A DNA stretch of 64,000 nt from positions 250,204,430-250,268,429 of the forward strand of contig CM070874.1 of assembly GCA_036365515.1 (NCBI GenBank), written 5' to 3'. The translations under genes were made by a program, and so were the position numbers. This document shows, in pieces, positions 1 to 12,132 of the stretch. The stretch comes from Torymus aiolomorphi (Eukaryota; Arthropoda; Insecta; Hymenoptera; Torymidae). Each line of letters opens with the position of its first letter. Within the stretch, counting starts at the first letter, position 1. The notes below the pieces were generated by a model. That model was not told where the DNA came from, did not search any database, and saw only the letters and a program-made list of their open reading frames with translations.

Positions 1-65
1 CAAGCATGCATAATATGTCTGAATTATCATCCTAGAGATAGACAAGCTACCTGTACATAGGTCCA

Positions 66-66
<1 letters not shown>

Positions 67-127
<61 letters not shown>
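67..127. repeat. (TA)n microsatellite
   Basis: An uninterrupted run of alternating T and A about 60 bases long. It is simple-sequence DNA with no coding potential. Confidence 0.97.
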
Positions 128-129
<2 letters not shown>

Positions 130-1412
130 CTTATAAACTAATTTAACGTCTAATATAAGTAATATTTCATAGGGAAAATGCTTCATTTTCCAACCCATAA
201 TTAACAGTGTGATTATTTATTCTAAGCAATATTTTTTCTGATTATAATTTTTGGCAATATCTAGAGTTTTAAGATTTGGATTAGTATTATAGGCAGATAA
301 TTAAATGTTTGTATCACTTTAATGTGATTATTTTTATCACTTCTTTCAAACACTATGGTGGTATAATAAGTTTATTTTTGGATTTGTTGGTTGATGTATA
401 GAGTCTTAAGTTCATTATAGTAATAGGTTATTCTTTCATAAGTAAAAATTGGTTTTGGGATGAAACAAGTGTCTTGATTAAAGCTATTATTGTTTACAAT
501 TTTTAAAATTCTGTACTATGGAACAATGCATAATATATTATTTTAAGTGTGTTTCATGCCTGTACATTTCATGCCCGACAGTGTGAGTGCGCGTGCACCT
601 TAGCTTATATTTACTTTTCTATTTATTTTAATATATATTACATTAGCTTTAATCTACATTGTTCTTCTTATATCTTTTCTCTTCTTTTTTCTGCTTTTAT
701 TTCTCCCCTTTCTAGTCTCTTTTTTTTAATCTCAATCCTTGCATTTCTGTATCCTGCCTCTCATACCAAATGTTATATATACAGTTTTATTTATATTAAG
801 GGGGCCAGCCTGAGTTAAAAGCTGTGAAAAAGCAATAAATTAATTATAGTTACTGAAAATAGATATATTAATTTTTATTAAATGGAACTTTTTATACATA
901 AAGTAGATGTATTAGGCTTATATACTCTTAAAAATTTTCTGAAATTTCAGTTAAATTTGTTAAGATATGTACATTTATACTGTAGAGAGAGTGAGTGAGT
1001 AGCACCACCTTTCGCGAATGGAGTAAGGTTTGAGTGGTGAGAGAGTTGAGCCCTCTCTTGAGAACCATCCTCTGCTGTGTGAGCAACCTACGAGAAGCCT
1101 TGTGTAGCTGGTTAAAGTGATTGTATTTATAAAGATTATTATTGTATTGTTGAGATGGATGTTTTATTCATGGACCTTGAAGTATTTCAACATCGTAGCA
1201 GAGTGCATGGTTAATGTTTAGTATTGTTATTGTTTCTTGCGAGAGCACTAACACATACTCAAATTCTGCGAACAGAAAGTGTTTTTGAATTGAGCGAGCT
1301 GGAACTGGAAGAATAAAGAAGAACGCATGAGGTCGGATAAAGAGTCTGTAAAGACTGAAAGTGAAGAAGAGTTTTTTGATATAGATAATAAAGAAGTAAA
1401 AAAGGAAGAAAC
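128..1412. other. AT-rich non-coding DNA, possible copia-type LTR and leader at its right end
   Basis: No convincing gene is present; the short open frames are low complexity. From about 985 to 1200 the base composition rises and the sequence looks like the end of an LTR. It is followed near 1187-1204 by text resembling the initiator-Met primer site used by many Ty1/copia elements (a CGTAGCAGAG word). A copia gag fragment follows directly, which is the main reason to suspect an LTR here. No second LTR was found, so this is only a suggestion. Confidence 0.3.
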
Positions 1413-1745
1413 ATGCAGGAAATTAAGATACCGATTTTTGATGGACAAGAGTACAGCAGTTGGAAGAAACACATAATGAGGTATTTAAATGAAAAAGTGT
1501 GATATTGTAGTTACATGTGCAAAAGTGGAAGCGGCCAAAGTTGATTGGGACGAGAAAGACTTACGATCCATAAATTATATATATAGTGCAATTTCAAACA
1601 AACGAATGGAATTGATAAGTGATAACGGAACGGCTTTTTAAATAATGATAAGGTTTATTTTATTTTGACAGGACATATTTGAAAGAATCGACGGCTCTCC
1701 AGATACTTTGTAGAAACAAATTAGAAAAAATGAACTTGAAAGACT
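1413..1745 (+). pseudogene. gag: Ty1/copia gag N-terminal fragment, frameshifted
   Basis: The ATG at 1413 opens a peptide beginning MQEIKIPIFDGQEYSSWKKH, which matches the start of copia-family Gag (the IP.FDG..Y..W motif of the UBN2/DUF4219 type). The frame stops at a TGA near 1500. The match continues in another frame from about 1497 (CDIVVTCAKVEAAKVDWDEK), reaches a TAA near 1641 and then decays. No zinc knuckle, protease, integrase or reverse transcriptase follows, so only the first 100 or so codons survive. The family call rests on the motif and order alone. The fragment is dead and precedes the degraded Academ-2 flank. Confidence 0.6.
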
Positions 1746-1789
1746 AGTAGTCCAGTCGAATTAGGCTTAAAAATACCCTTTAGGGGAAA

Positions 1790-2678
1790 AAATTTTAGAG
1801 GTTTTCTGTGACATCTCATTCGCTTTATTTCATCGTGAGGAATGTTGTCACCAAAATGCCCGATGATCAGAGTGCCGCTAGCCCCATGGTAAACAATTGA
1901 AAATGGAATTTCGTGCTTTTTTTCACGTTTTGCTTATTATCTCCGAAATAACGAATGATTCGTGGTTCAGAGCTATTATGAAAGTTGTTCGTTATTAAAT
2001 TATCTAAAACATAGGCCCATTATGATAAAAAAAAATGATTTAACTATTAGAAACTAGCATTTTTCGGTGAAAAACACGTTTCTGTAATATATCAGATTAC
2101 TTTTGAGGAAAACATGTTCGACAGCCAAATGATCTGGTAAAATGTAGTTCTCAAAATACTGAATATTGAATCCCAAGCGAGACGTTGTCGGTCAAATAGT
2201 TTTTGCAGAATGCATTTAACAATTAAGATAAACAAAATTTTTGAAATTGTTACAGTTTCTAGCAAAGTTATTGCAAAATGTCTATCCAACGTGTACATAC
2301 TCTGAATTATATATACTTTCATGTACAATTACAAAAAATATAAATTTTTCATAATAACACGTTTTTTATTGCATAATAAAAAAAAACGCTAGTTGTTTAT
2401 TGTCGTAATTTAATAAATTTTAACTTTTTCGTAATTATTTTTTCAGGACTTTGTTACTGGTATTTTTCTCAAAATTTTAAGACCTCAAACATTAATTTTT
2501 GTCGAGTAAAAGTCGAGATAAGTTTTTTTTTTCTTAAAATCGATTACCGCTAAAATATTGAATTTTAAGAAACGAGACCGGGCTTATTTTACTCTCAAAT
2601 AATAGTAGTATATGCGATTTCTTTTGCCAGATGATTGAATAATGAAAACCAATCGAAAAATAATCAATGAAGTAACAG
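1790..2678 (+). mobile_element. Degenerate left flank (TIR region) of Academ-2
   Basis: This AT-rich stretch has no ORF. Near 2545-2620 it resembles the TIR of Academ-1 at 11060-11150: an AAAATCG word, then TTAAGAAACGAGAC, then a TAGTAGT/TAGTTCTAC stretch, in the same order. The resemblance resumes beyond the LINE at about 8075-8170 (GAGCGCGTTGAAAAAAAT, then TGGTAGCTC). The LINE and foldback therefore appear to have landed inside this TIR. The outer end cannot be placed by eye, and no right-hand TIR for Academ-2 was found. Confidence 0.4.
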
Positions 2679-3278
2679 CCCGGTCAAAAATATCCAGTTG
2701 GGAAATCCAACTGGATTTTCCAAGAGGGAAATCCAGCTGGGGAAGAGTGGATTCCAGCTGGATTTTGGTGGATTTCCAGTCGGATTCCCAGTTGATGATA
2801 TCAAATATTCCCACCCATTTTTAACTGGATTAAATGGAAATCCACTTATAATAAATGGGAATTCCTGGGCGAAGGCGGAAATCCATGTAAAAATCCAGTT
2901 AAATGTTGGTGGGAATCCACCTAACTTTCGCATTTCTATTAAATGGGAATCCACTCAAAATTCTACTTAATAATAAATGGGAATCCCAGCGTGACGGCGG
3001 AAATCCATGTAAAAATCCAGTTTAATATAGATGGGAATCCATCTAACTTTCGCTTTTCTATTCAATGGAAATCCAGTTAATAATGCATAGGAATCCTGTT
3101 ATATCTAGGTGGGAATCCACTTAAATATCCAGTTAAAAATGGGTGGGAATATTTGGTATCATCAACTGGGAATCCGACGGGAAATCCACCAAAATCCAGC
3201 TGGAATCCACTCTTCCCCAGCTGGATTTCCCTCTTGGAAAATCCAGTTGGATTTCCCAACTGGATATTTTTGACCGGG
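2679..3278. repeat. Foldback (inverted-repeat) element built from GGAAATCCA-type words
   Basis: The outer arms, 2679-2828 and about 3130-3278, are reverse complements over about 150 bp and start and end with CCCGGTCAAAAATATCCAG and its complement. Between them lie two direct repeats with a 122-bp period (GGCGG anchors at 2874 and 2996). The word GGAAATCCA, its complement and GGGAATCCA occur more than twenty times across the element. No clear target duplication is seen. It encodes no protein, although its right arm is open in frame with the LINE ORF1 that follows. It could be a foldback transposon, a MITE derivative, or a repeat captured at the 5' end of the LINE. Confidence 0.8.
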
Positions 3279-3293
3279 AGTTCATTCGCCAAG

Positions 3294-4781
3294 ATGGCGG
3301 ACGAGGGTGTGCTGCTTAAGCAGACCCCTCCGCCAGAAATTTATTACAAATGTCATCCTGGGACGCCAGCGGGAGTTGTGATATGTGTAGTGTGTAACAA
3401 TGTCTACCATAAAAGTGATTATAACAGAAAAAGAACACAAAACTACTTATCTGCCATAGAAATAATATGTGAAGAACATAATATAGATGACATAACCTCT
3501 AAAGACCCACGTGTTGCAGTAGTGCTACTACGGAGGGAACTAGAAAATCTGAGAAACCAAAATGATCTGATAATGACAAGGAACGAAATACTAATAAAAA
3601 CCAATGCACAGACAGAACAAAAATTAAAACAAGCTGAAGAAGAACTGCTACTAATAAAAGCTAAGGAAATCAAAGGAAATCAAGAACTGACAAATTTTCC
3701 TGAAGAAGAAAAAAATCTATTAAAACAAATAAGTACAGAAGTACACAACAATAATCTCATGCTAAACCAAATTTTAGACAAAGAAAACTATACCAAAAAC
3801 AAAAAAACATTTGCAGAAGTGGTAGTAAGTGATAAGCAATTAGAAAAGAAGATACAAAAACTAACAGTGAAAAGAATACAGAATGATAATAAAGGAACAA
3901 ATGTGCCAGATATAAAACCATATATAGCTCACTATATAAATAAAAATTCATCTATACAAGCAAAAAGTATAAAAATCAAGAACAAAGATGAAGCAATAAT
4001 AAGCTTTATAAATGAGGAGAGTTTGATACAAACTGAGAATATACTAAAACAAAAGTATTCTGCCTACTACAAAATAACAAGAGAATCTATTAAAAATCCC
4101 AAGATGAAAATAACAGGCTTCGACAATTTTGAAGACATGGAGATTAAAGAAATGGAGCAAGATATTAACAAAAGGAACTTCAAACACCTAAACAGCAAAT
4201 GCAATGTGTTACATATATTTGAAAACATTAAAACAAAAATTAACACTATATTAATTGAAACACCAGCGGAAGTATATAATCAAATTGTGAGTAATAAATA
4301 TAGAGTTCATATTGGTTATCAAAATTGCAGAGCATTCGATGACTTGAATCTAACCCCGTGTTTTAACTGTGGTCGATTTGGTCATAGTGGTAAAAAGTGT
4401 AAGAATACGAAAATCTGCCTACGTTGTGCTGGAAAACATAACACGATCAACTGTACTACCCCAAACGAACACAATTGTGTTAATTGTATGTACAGTAATC
4501 ATCAATATAAAACAAATTATAATACTAAACACGTGGTAAATGATACCGAAAAATGCGAGGTTATGTTTCACAAGATAAAGAAGTTAATTGCTGAAACAGA
4601 TTATCCAGTGAGACCGCACATTCCAAAATATGTAGGTAAAGTAAATTTTCAATCACAGTTACAAAACACTGATACAGCTACCGGTAAATCACCGGTCGTA
4701 ACGACACCAAGAAACAAAGTAGAATTTTTATCAGTCCGGCAACATCAGCTGGTAATTTATTGGCCACAACCTCACCAATAA
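3294..4781 (+). CDS. LINE-A ORF1: zinc-knuckle nucleic-acid-binding protein
   Basis: ORF1 proteins coat the LINE RNA and assist target-primed reverse transcription. I start it at the ATG at 3294 (MADEGVLLKQ...), giving 495 residues; the frame is open back to 3153, but those codons belong to the foldback repeat. An N-terminal Cys/His cluster (residues about 20-40, YKCHPG...CVVC...YHKSD) resembles a PHD-like module. A coiled-coil-prone Glu/Lys-rich stretch follows (about 90-160). Near the C-terminus are CFNCGRFGHSGKKC (CX2CX4HX4C), CLRCAGKHNTINC and a third CVNC cluster, the usual Jockey/I ORF1 arrangement. The frame is intact, unlike ORF2. Confidence 0.9.
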   Translation: MADEGVLLKQTPPPEIYYKCHPGTPAGVVICVVCNNVYHKSDYNRKRTQNYLSAIEIICEEHNIDDITSKDPRVAVVLLRRELENLRNQNDLIMTRNEILIKTNAQTEQKLKQAEEELLLIKAKEIKGNQELTNFPEEEKNLLKQISTEVHNNNLMLNQILDKENYTKNKKTFAEVVVSDKQLEKKIQKLTVKRIQNDNKGTNVPDIKPYIAHYINKNSSIQAKSIKIKNKDEAIISFINEESLIQTENILKQKYSAYYKITRESIKNPKMKITGFDNFEDMEIKEMEQDINKRNFKHLNSKCNVLHIFENIKTKINTILIETPAEVYNQIVSNKYRVHIGYQNCRAFDDLNLTPCFNCGRFGHSGKKCKNTKICLRCAGKHNTINCTTPNEHNCVNCMYSNHQYKTNYNTKHVVNDTEKCEVMFHKIKKLIAETDYPVRPHIPKYVGKVNFQSQLQNTDTATGKSPVVTTPRNKVEFLSVRQHQLVIYWPQPHQ

Positions 4782-4847
4782 ATTTAAACAGAACCATATC
4801 ACAAATTTATTACCCAACAGACTCAGCAACTTCTGAACTTCTGAATT

Positions 4848-7727
4848 TTGAACATGGATCAACAACAACTAAATTTTGAAGTTATTTCACAAAAAGAACA
4901 AGCTTTTGGTAATGTACAAACACTCAATAAAAGTATCGATAAAGGTAAAAATTTGATTTTATGTGTAAATATTAGAAGTATAAAACAAAACTTTGAAAAA
5001 CTTGAAACTTTTATTGAATGTTTAGCCGTAAGACCAAGTGTCATTACATGTACTGAATCTTGGAATGTGCAATATACTCCATTGTACCACATATCAGGTT
5101 ACAAAAGTTACTATAGTGAGAGTAAAATGAATAAAGCAGATGCAGTTATGATGTATATAAAGGATGAACTATCTGAACACACAGAAATTATAGTGGTCGA
5201 CAACATACGTATCTTAAGCTCGGTTATAAAACTAATTGGCACCGAAACTGTAAGAATCTCAGCGATCTATAGATCACACAATATAAAAAAGTATGAATTT
5301 GTTCATAGCCTGAAAAAATTCCTAAGAGACCAATTAAATACTAAGAACCATTGTATAATCGGGGATTTTAACATTGATATATTAGACGAAAATTTTAGTA
5401 AGACTGACTCAACAGATAACCTTATAACACAAGAATTTTTAAATGATCTCTTGGAACATAAATTTACGCCATGCTTTACTAGAATAACAAGGCCTTCATC
5501 TGATAATAAAAGAGGTACCTGCATCGACAATTTCTATATAAAAACTAAAAATATAAATATTAATTCATTTAAAATAACGAATCCATTTAATGATCACTAC
5601 CCATTATTTATAACCATAGATAAATTAGAAATAAATCAGCCGAACATATTCAATATGAAATCAATTAATTACAACAAGTTAAAACATGTTGCAAATAATT
5701 CAAACTGGTACTCAATATTGTCTATGCAGGATCCTAATCTTGCAGTTAACGCATTAATTGACATGATAAATAATTGTATTGATGCGTCCACTACCAAAAA
5801 ACAATTTAAAAATAAACTTCCGAGAAAAAATTGGATTACTAGTGCTATTATAGTCTCGTGTACAACTAAAGAGACACTGTATATCTTATGGAAAAACAAT
5901 CCCACTTCTGAAGCCCTAAAAAAAGAGTATACAAATTACACTAAGATATTGAACAAAGTTATTAAAGAAGCAAAATTTAAATATGAAAAGGAAATGGTAA
6001 AACGAAATAGCGGAAACTCTAGGGAATTATGGAACATAATTAAAACTAAATTAGGGAGAAATAGTGTGCATGATAATCCAATAAAATATATATACTAAAA
6101 CAATCAAAAAATCGAAAATAAAACTGATATAGCAAATGCTATGAACACCTATTTTTGCAAAATAGGACCAAATTTGAGTGCTCAATTTGCTAATATAAAT
6201 AATAATAACCTGAAACTTCCAGATAGGAATCCTGAATCCATTTTCTTTCGTCCGACAGATTTTGCTGAGATATACAAAATAATCAATACATTGAAAAATA
6301 AATCTGGAGGTGTAGACAATATTAACGCTAAATCATTGAAAATTCTCTCTGAATATATATATATTCCCTTAGAATATATCTTCAATTTATGTATTGTGAA
6401 ATCTATCTGGCCTGACGCGCTCAAAAATGCTGAGGTAGTCCCTATTTACAAGGCTGGTGAAAAATCTAATATCAGTAATTACAGACCAATCTCTTTAATA
6501 TCGAACATTGCAAAAGTTTTTGAAAAAATAATTTATAATAGATTATACCACTTTTTTGAAAAACATAACATAATATCAGAAAAACAATACGGTTTCGTTA
6601 AAAATAGGGGAACTACTGACGCATTAAATTATATATCAAATATCATATACGAAAACTTAGATAAAAGTAAACCAATAATTGTTGCTTTTCTAGACTTAGC
6701 CGAAGCATTTGACACTGTTAATCATAGAGTTCTTTTAGATAAGCTTGAACGATACGGAGTAAGGGGTAGTGCCTTAAAACTGATGACTAGCTATCTCACA
6801 GATAGGCGGCAAAGAGTAAAAATTCAAGACTGTAAAAGTGAATATAAAGAATTTACTACGGGTGTTCCCCAAGGAACTATATTAGGACCATTACTTTTTA
6901 TACTTTATGTCAATGACTTACTAGGAAGTATGCAAAATGACACAATCATGTCCTATGCTGATGACACGGTTATCATATCAAGTGACAACATGTGGTCCTC
7001 AGCTCAGGAAAAAATGTGTGCTTACCTTAATCATGTGGCCAAATGGCTTGCACAAAATAAACTGTCGCTAAATATAGATAAAACGGTCTATATGACTCTC
7101 GGAAACTACTGTGATAGTGTGCTTGGCACACTAAACATCAAAATAGGGACGCAATTAATAAAAAGAGTTGAAAGTCATAAATACTTAGGGCTGTATTTCG
7201 ACTACAATATGAAATGGGATAAGCATATAAGATATATCATTAAAAAAACCAAATACCTAATTTTTGTCTTTGCCAAGATAAAAAATATGATGGATACAAA
7301 AACATTAATGATAATATATTATGCTTTCTTTCATAGTCTAATCAATTATCGGGTAATTGCCTGGGGTGGTGCGTACGATAATAATATGAAACTAATACAA
7401 TCAACACAAAACAAAATATTGAAAATCATAAATAAAAATAAATTCTCTCAAACTAATCCACCTCTTGAAATAAAAAAATTATTCCAGTTAGAGTCAATAT
7501 CCTTACATTATTCTACATTAAGAAATAAATATATAAACAGTGCGAGCAAGACCAGAAACAAAACAATTCAATTACCTAAATGTGATAAAAGAATTAGTGA
7601 TAAAAATAGCTACAATGAAGCTATAAGGGTCTTTAATGGGCTATCTAAGGATCTCAAAGTTATGCATTTAAGTAGACAATTAATGAAGAAAAAATTAAAA
7701 ATGTTTATAGTAAAAGATGCAATATAA
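4848..7727 (+). pseudogene. LINE-A ORF2: endonuclease/reverse transcriptase with one in-frame stop
   Basis: ORF2 nicks the target and copies the element RNA. Start 4848. The AP-type endonuclease occupies about residues 35-265, with CTESW, GDFNIDI and NDHYPL catalytic motifs. The reverse transcriptase has FLDLAEAFDTVNH, GVPQGTILGPLLFILYVND and the catalytic SYADDT box near 6955. No RNase H follows. A TAA at 6096-6098 interrupts an otherwise continuous frame of about 959 codons. The antisense copy at 26.8-29.1 kb reads through the same place with a Glu codon, so this is a private lesion of LINE-A and not a normal end. Confidence 0.93.
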
Positions 7728-8009
7728 TTTCAAAATAATAATTAAATCTTAACCAATATATCTAACAAATTATTTAACTGTTATTTATGTACTACAATTG
7801 ATTTTATCGATGTTAACAAATACCATTATATAGTTTTTAAGAATTTTGTAGTTTGTAATATTTTTTTTTTAGTTTGTAAGTTTTCTATGTACCAGATCTA
7901 CACACAGGCAATAATATTTGCCTCAGTAGGATTTACTTACTTATGTATATTTCGTATATAATAATGTAATGTAAATATTTTCTGGAAATAAATAAATAAA
8001 TAAATAAAA

Positions 8010-9284
8010 CATGATTTTTATGACGTGACGAATTGTGACTAAAGAGACTGAATCGAACATTTCTGAAAAGTAATCTTAAAATCGAGCGCGTTGAAAAAAA
8101 TCGCGGTATCTTCGGAACGAAAGCAGCTAAATGGATGTTTTTTTTTTATTTTCTGGTAGCTCAACGATACAACGATAATGGCGTTATCAGATTTACAGTT
8201 CGAAGTAAACAATACCCGATCATTATTAACAATTAATTTTTATAAACTTTTTCCACATTTTAACAAGATTTTTCTTATATAAATTTTATATTTCAGTATT
8301 GATTCGATTAACTTTATTAATTTATTATATATTAACATTATTATAAATAATATTTTCAACAAACTATTATTTAATACGGTTGAAAACAATTGAATATTCT
8401 GTTTTAGACTTTCTTCTCTATATTACTGTACACTAATATAAAAGGAATAAGTAATAGAAAAAAATATAAACAAGAAAAATGAAATAAATGTCAATAATAA
8501 GTGAACACATCAAAAGATTTGAAACGACCAAGACTCGACAATTTGAACTCTAAATGTGCGTTGGTAATGTGATCCTGCCGAGTGACTCATCATTAAGGGA
8601 GCCTGTATTTGAACTCTCCTGGAGGGGATAGCAGGTAAAAGACCGTTGACCCATGTCGTCAGTTGAGCAGCTGCCTTTGAGAAGAGCACATGGTTTAGTG
8701 CGCATGCGCATAAGAGCATAAGTTGGAGGCGTCTTTTTGAAGAAACGAAGCGTCCTAACAGTCATCTGACAACTCTCCTCATTTCAACATCTAAAAATCA
8801 ACTTGATATTTTGTAAAGAAAGTGTCCGCCTATTCAAACGTTAGATTTATTTTAAGCTGCTTCAAGGAAACTGTGTATACAAACAACTTTGATTTTCATT
8901 GACAGTCGTTACATTTATTTCAAAACTTTATATTCGTAAGTATTATAATACTCTGTTTATTTAATTTTTTATTCTAAGCTCTTGCAAAGTATTCTGTCTA
9001 TGATATTTTGTAATATTTTTAACGAAGGTAACAGATTTGACTATCTATATAAAGAGCCCTGCAATACCGGCATTCCGGACAACTACACAGAGATTAGTTC
9101 AGATGACAGCGTATTCGGTAGCATGCTGTTTACGTGCTTGCCTATTGTTCGGACGAGTCGGGTTCAATCCCGATACCACTCGCATTTTTTTTCTGTTTTT
9201 CTGAAATCTGTTATTCCGTTACATATTACTGATATTTTAGCTATAATAAAAATATTTAATGTGATAGTTATAGAAAAATCTTTT
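8010..9284 (+). mobile_element. Academ-2 inner TIR and 5' leader
   Basis: From 8010 to about 8450 the sequence parallels the inner TIR of Academ-1 (a GAGCGCG word, then a T-run, then TGGTAGCTC). The rest parallels the leader between TIR and transposase in Academ-1, including the tRNA-like unit described separately. There is no protein-coding exon. The BEL element is inserted at 9284/20431. After it the leader continues for about 35 bp, with a splice-acceptor-like TTTTCTTTGCAG, to the Academ-2 transposase ATG at 20466. Confidence 0.5.
9108..9192 (+). ncRNA. tRNA-like Pol III unit in the Academ-2 leader
   Basis: An A-box-like stretch ends in GGTAGC at 9117-9122. A good B box, GGTTCAATCCC, lies at 9161-9171, with a run of eight T at 9185-9192 directly downstream as expected for a Pol III terminator. 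I cannot draw a full cloverleaf with a paired acceptor stem, so I do not call a functional tRNA. The same arrangement sits at the equivalent place in Academ-1 (12133-12210). It could also be the head of a tRNA-derived SINE. Confidence 0.4.
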
Positions 9285-9676
9285 TGTTCACGATTCATTT
9301 GAAATCGAAATTGTAACGCGATAGAATATTCTGTTCACATGAAACACCGACTATTTACATACTCACACATACACTTTTACACTCGTACACCAGCTACACT
9401 ATACACTGCGTGAGCGAGTCTATTAATAGCTCTGCTCAAACCCCCACTCTCGCAACATACCAGTCGTCGCGGCTCTCGCGGAGCTGTAACCGCAAAGCAT
9501 TTTCTCCAGTATCTGATCGGCCGCTAGCCAGTACACAGCGTGCACGATCACTCTCGCCAGCACTAATAAAACGCCAGTTTAACCAGAACTAGTTCTTTAT
9601 TTAAACGCCGCCTTCGCTAACCCTTTCCCTCACTATCCTCCGTGTAATTGACCCAGTAGCCCTATCGTAAGAAACA
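9285..9676 (+). repeat. BEL element 5' LTR
   Basis: 392 bp, TG...CA ends, and the same length as the 3' LTR. By eye about ten substitutions separate the two (roughly 2.5%), so insertion was moderately recent. Preceded by CTTTT at 9280-9284. Confidence 0.95.
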
Positions 9677-9678
9677 TT

Positions 9679-9695
9679 TGGTCCTTCGAGCCGGA
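9679..9695 (+). promoter_or_regulatory. Primer binding site (tRNA-Tyr type)
   Basis: TGGTCCTTCGAGCCGGA begins two bases after the 5' LTR. Its complement ends in CCA and matches the acceptor/T-arm end of insect tRNA-Tyr as I remember it. It would prime minus-strand DNA synthesis. Confidence 0.8.
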
Positions 9696-9928
9696 TATCG
9701 CGCGTGCGCGATCGAGGATAGGGAGTAGAAAGTTCTCGGCCACGTGGCGTCCCGGAAGTGCTCATCGCGCGTGGATACCTACCACGTGTCGCGGTAACTT
9801 CCTTACCTTCCAAGTGTACTTTTGAGTCGCTTGGAGATAAATTAACTCGTCCAACGCAATAGAAGTCGTGTCTCGCACACAGGCGAGTGTTCGACCACGG
9901 TGGGCAGCAGCAATCTACTACATTCATC

Positions 9929-10287
9929 ATGAGCGCTGTAGAAGCCCTATTCAAACGCCAGGCCGAGCTTTCCAAGTCAATCGGGAATGCCACAACTAAC
10001 CTCAAGAAAATGGGCAAGGACAAGTTTACATGCACCGTGATAAATGTAAGGTCCAACAGCCTGCAATCATCATGGAAGGAGTTTCATGAAAACCATTTAA
10101 TTCTAATCAAGCATTCAGTTAACTCTGAGGAAAAGGACGAAGATCCTTACTTTGCTGACAACTCCTATGCAGACATGGAGCAGCAGTATCTGGAAGCATT
10201 GACGTACATGCTTAGCATCGCAGATAAACTCGAGGAACCAGCAGGAACAAGTCAAGGTACGGCCTCGTCACAAGCTCCTCAGGCAAT
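9929..10287 (+). pseudogene. gag: BEL gag, N-terminal part (split by Academ-1)
   Basis: The frame is open from the ATG at 9929 (MSAVEALFKRQAELSKSIGN...) and gives about 120 residues typical of a BEL/Pao Gag N-terminus: a helical start, then an acidic YFADNSYADMEQQYLEA stretch, then a Ser/Gln/Ala linker. It is cut by the Academ-1 TIR at 10288; the ORF runs on to 10315 only through transposon sequence. The second half resumes after 18360. Joining the halves after removing one AAT leaves the frame off by one base, so there is also a small indel. Confidence 0.85.
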
Positions 10288-11452
10288 TAGGCCAGTCAAA
10301 TTAGTTTTTTCATGAAACCTAATTGTAAGCCGACCTTATCAAGCGGGTTATGATTGGGGAGGTCATCAGGAACAATAACCCGGTGAATGAGTATAAAAAT
10401 TAACATGGGAAATGTTTTTAATTAACAATTGAATGCTCGGAAAAACAGTTTTTCGACTGCTACAAAAAAACTACTGACTTTACAGAAAAAAGTTCAAAGT
10501 AAACTTTGTAGATATTAAAAAGATCTATCAAACGCAATTTACAGATTTAAATTTAGTTAATTTGTTTATCTGCAAATCGCAAAAAACCGCTTAAAAAGGC
10601 CATTTTTACGATTGTTTATTACTCTGTTAAAAATGTCGCTAGGTGCTTGATAACTCGTTTAAGTATATCTCTTATAGCACTTAATAAGCAGTTAAAATTT
10701 TAGCTAAAAATATTTAATAGTTTTTGCATAATTCCATTTATTTATTAGATTTTGGTCATTTTTGCGTGATTTTTCCCAAGCCGTGGGACGTCGTACGAGG
10801 ATGCAGTAAACGGATTTTGAAAGTTTAACATCTCTACTTTCACGAACAATGAATAGCTAAGCGATTTTTCAAATTTAATTGTTTAAAATCTCAAAATAAA
10901 AAGTCATTTTTTTGTTATAAATAAAAGCAATTGCGGCTCGACTATTGGTCGTAGATAATCGACAGTAGGTTCGTTGGAAAGCTGGCATTTTTTCACAAAT
11001 TTTAAGGGGTCTACGAACTCTCTAAGTGCTCTGGGAGCCGAAATAATTTTTTTTTTTGTAAAAATCGCTGTGTCTTCAATTATTAATATTAAGAAACGAG
11101 ACAGGGGCGAAAAATGGAACTAATAGTTCTACTAACAGAAAAAAAATATTTCGTCACATTTATTGCAAAATTACATTGTTATAAATAATCACGAAGGCGC
11201 GGGTCTAAATTGGAGAAGGCTACAAGTGTCACGCGCAAAAACTGAGCGTAGGAACTTCAAATCCGACGCGCTCGAAATTTTTTTCATATCTCAGTATATA
11301 ATTGACGTAAACCCTTCATTTTTTTAATTTGGGGTAGCTCGCCAAAATATTAACATACAGCCTACTCATTTCCCCAAAAAAGTTTATTTAACAATACTTA
11401 ATTAACAACAATTATTTTTATTAACTTTTTCTGTTTTTTTTTCATAAATAAA
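10288..11452 (+). repeat. Academ-1 left terminal inverted repeat
   Basis: Matches the reverse complement of 17182-18359 almost base for base by eye. The only clear length difference is near the tip, at about 10306-10316 against 18331-18341. Confidence 0.93.
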
Positions 11453-12132
11453 TAATTAAATACATATAATTTTATGCAATGGTACATATTATTAATTAAT
11501 TAAACATACTTTTATATTACTCTGTGTATGTGAGTTTATGTGTGTGTGAGTAGATTTGAATTTTTCCGCGCTTTCATGTGTTCGGAAACGCATGTTCCGA
11601 AAGGCATCGGGGTGAAACCTTTCGTTAGACGCTTCGACACTTGTGCGCATGTCTCCGCCAAGGGGAGCGTTACTATACTTTCTCTTTTGACCGTTGTGCC
11701 AGTGACGCCAGCCACCGAGTATAGAAGCATAAGTAGTATCGAATACAATTTTAGTATAACATACAGTGTATATTACAGTTTAATAAACAGTTTATAAGTG
11801 ACATTTATTGAATCCTCGTAAGTGAATGTATACAGTATTCTGATTTATATTGTAATTATCAAATATATTTATAAGTTATATATTACAGTTGCATTTGCTG
11901 TTTTTAAACGAAAATCCGGATTGTTTGGGATATCGTATCACAGCTATAAGAGAAAGACTTTATGAACTAGTGTTATCGCACCGTTGGTAAGTACATAAAT
12001 GTTGAAATTGTTATTCATAGTGTTATTACGAAATCGGTAAATAATTTATTTGAAATTAGTGTTACGTGCAGATATACGTACGAATATAAAAGTGCAAAAT
12101 AAGCCAGCCGTTCGATTAATAGAAGTCCCATT

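Larger units (their letters stand above)
3279..8009 (+). mobile_element. LINE-A: near full-length Jockey/CR1-group non-LTR retrotransposon
   Basis: Two ORFs lie in the standard order: ORF1 with zinc knuckles, then ORF2 with an AP-type endonuclease and reverse transcriptase. There is no RNase H domain, which favours the Jockey/CR1 group over the I and R1 groups. The 3' UTR (7728-7984) ends in a short AAAT tandem tail (7985-8009). The 5' end abuts the foldback element at 3278. A second, 5'-truncated copy lies antisense at 26775-29117 and is nearly identical by eye, so the family was recently active. LINE-A sits inside the left flank of Academ-2. Confidence 0.9.

Noticed and set aside
3153..3293. 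Upstream start for LINE ORF1
   Set aside because: These codons are foldback repeat sequence; the LINE protein begins at 3294.
9108..9192. A functional tRNA gene (also 12133-12210)
   Set aside because: A/B boxes and terminator are good but no paired acceptor stem or convincing anticodon arm can be drawn.
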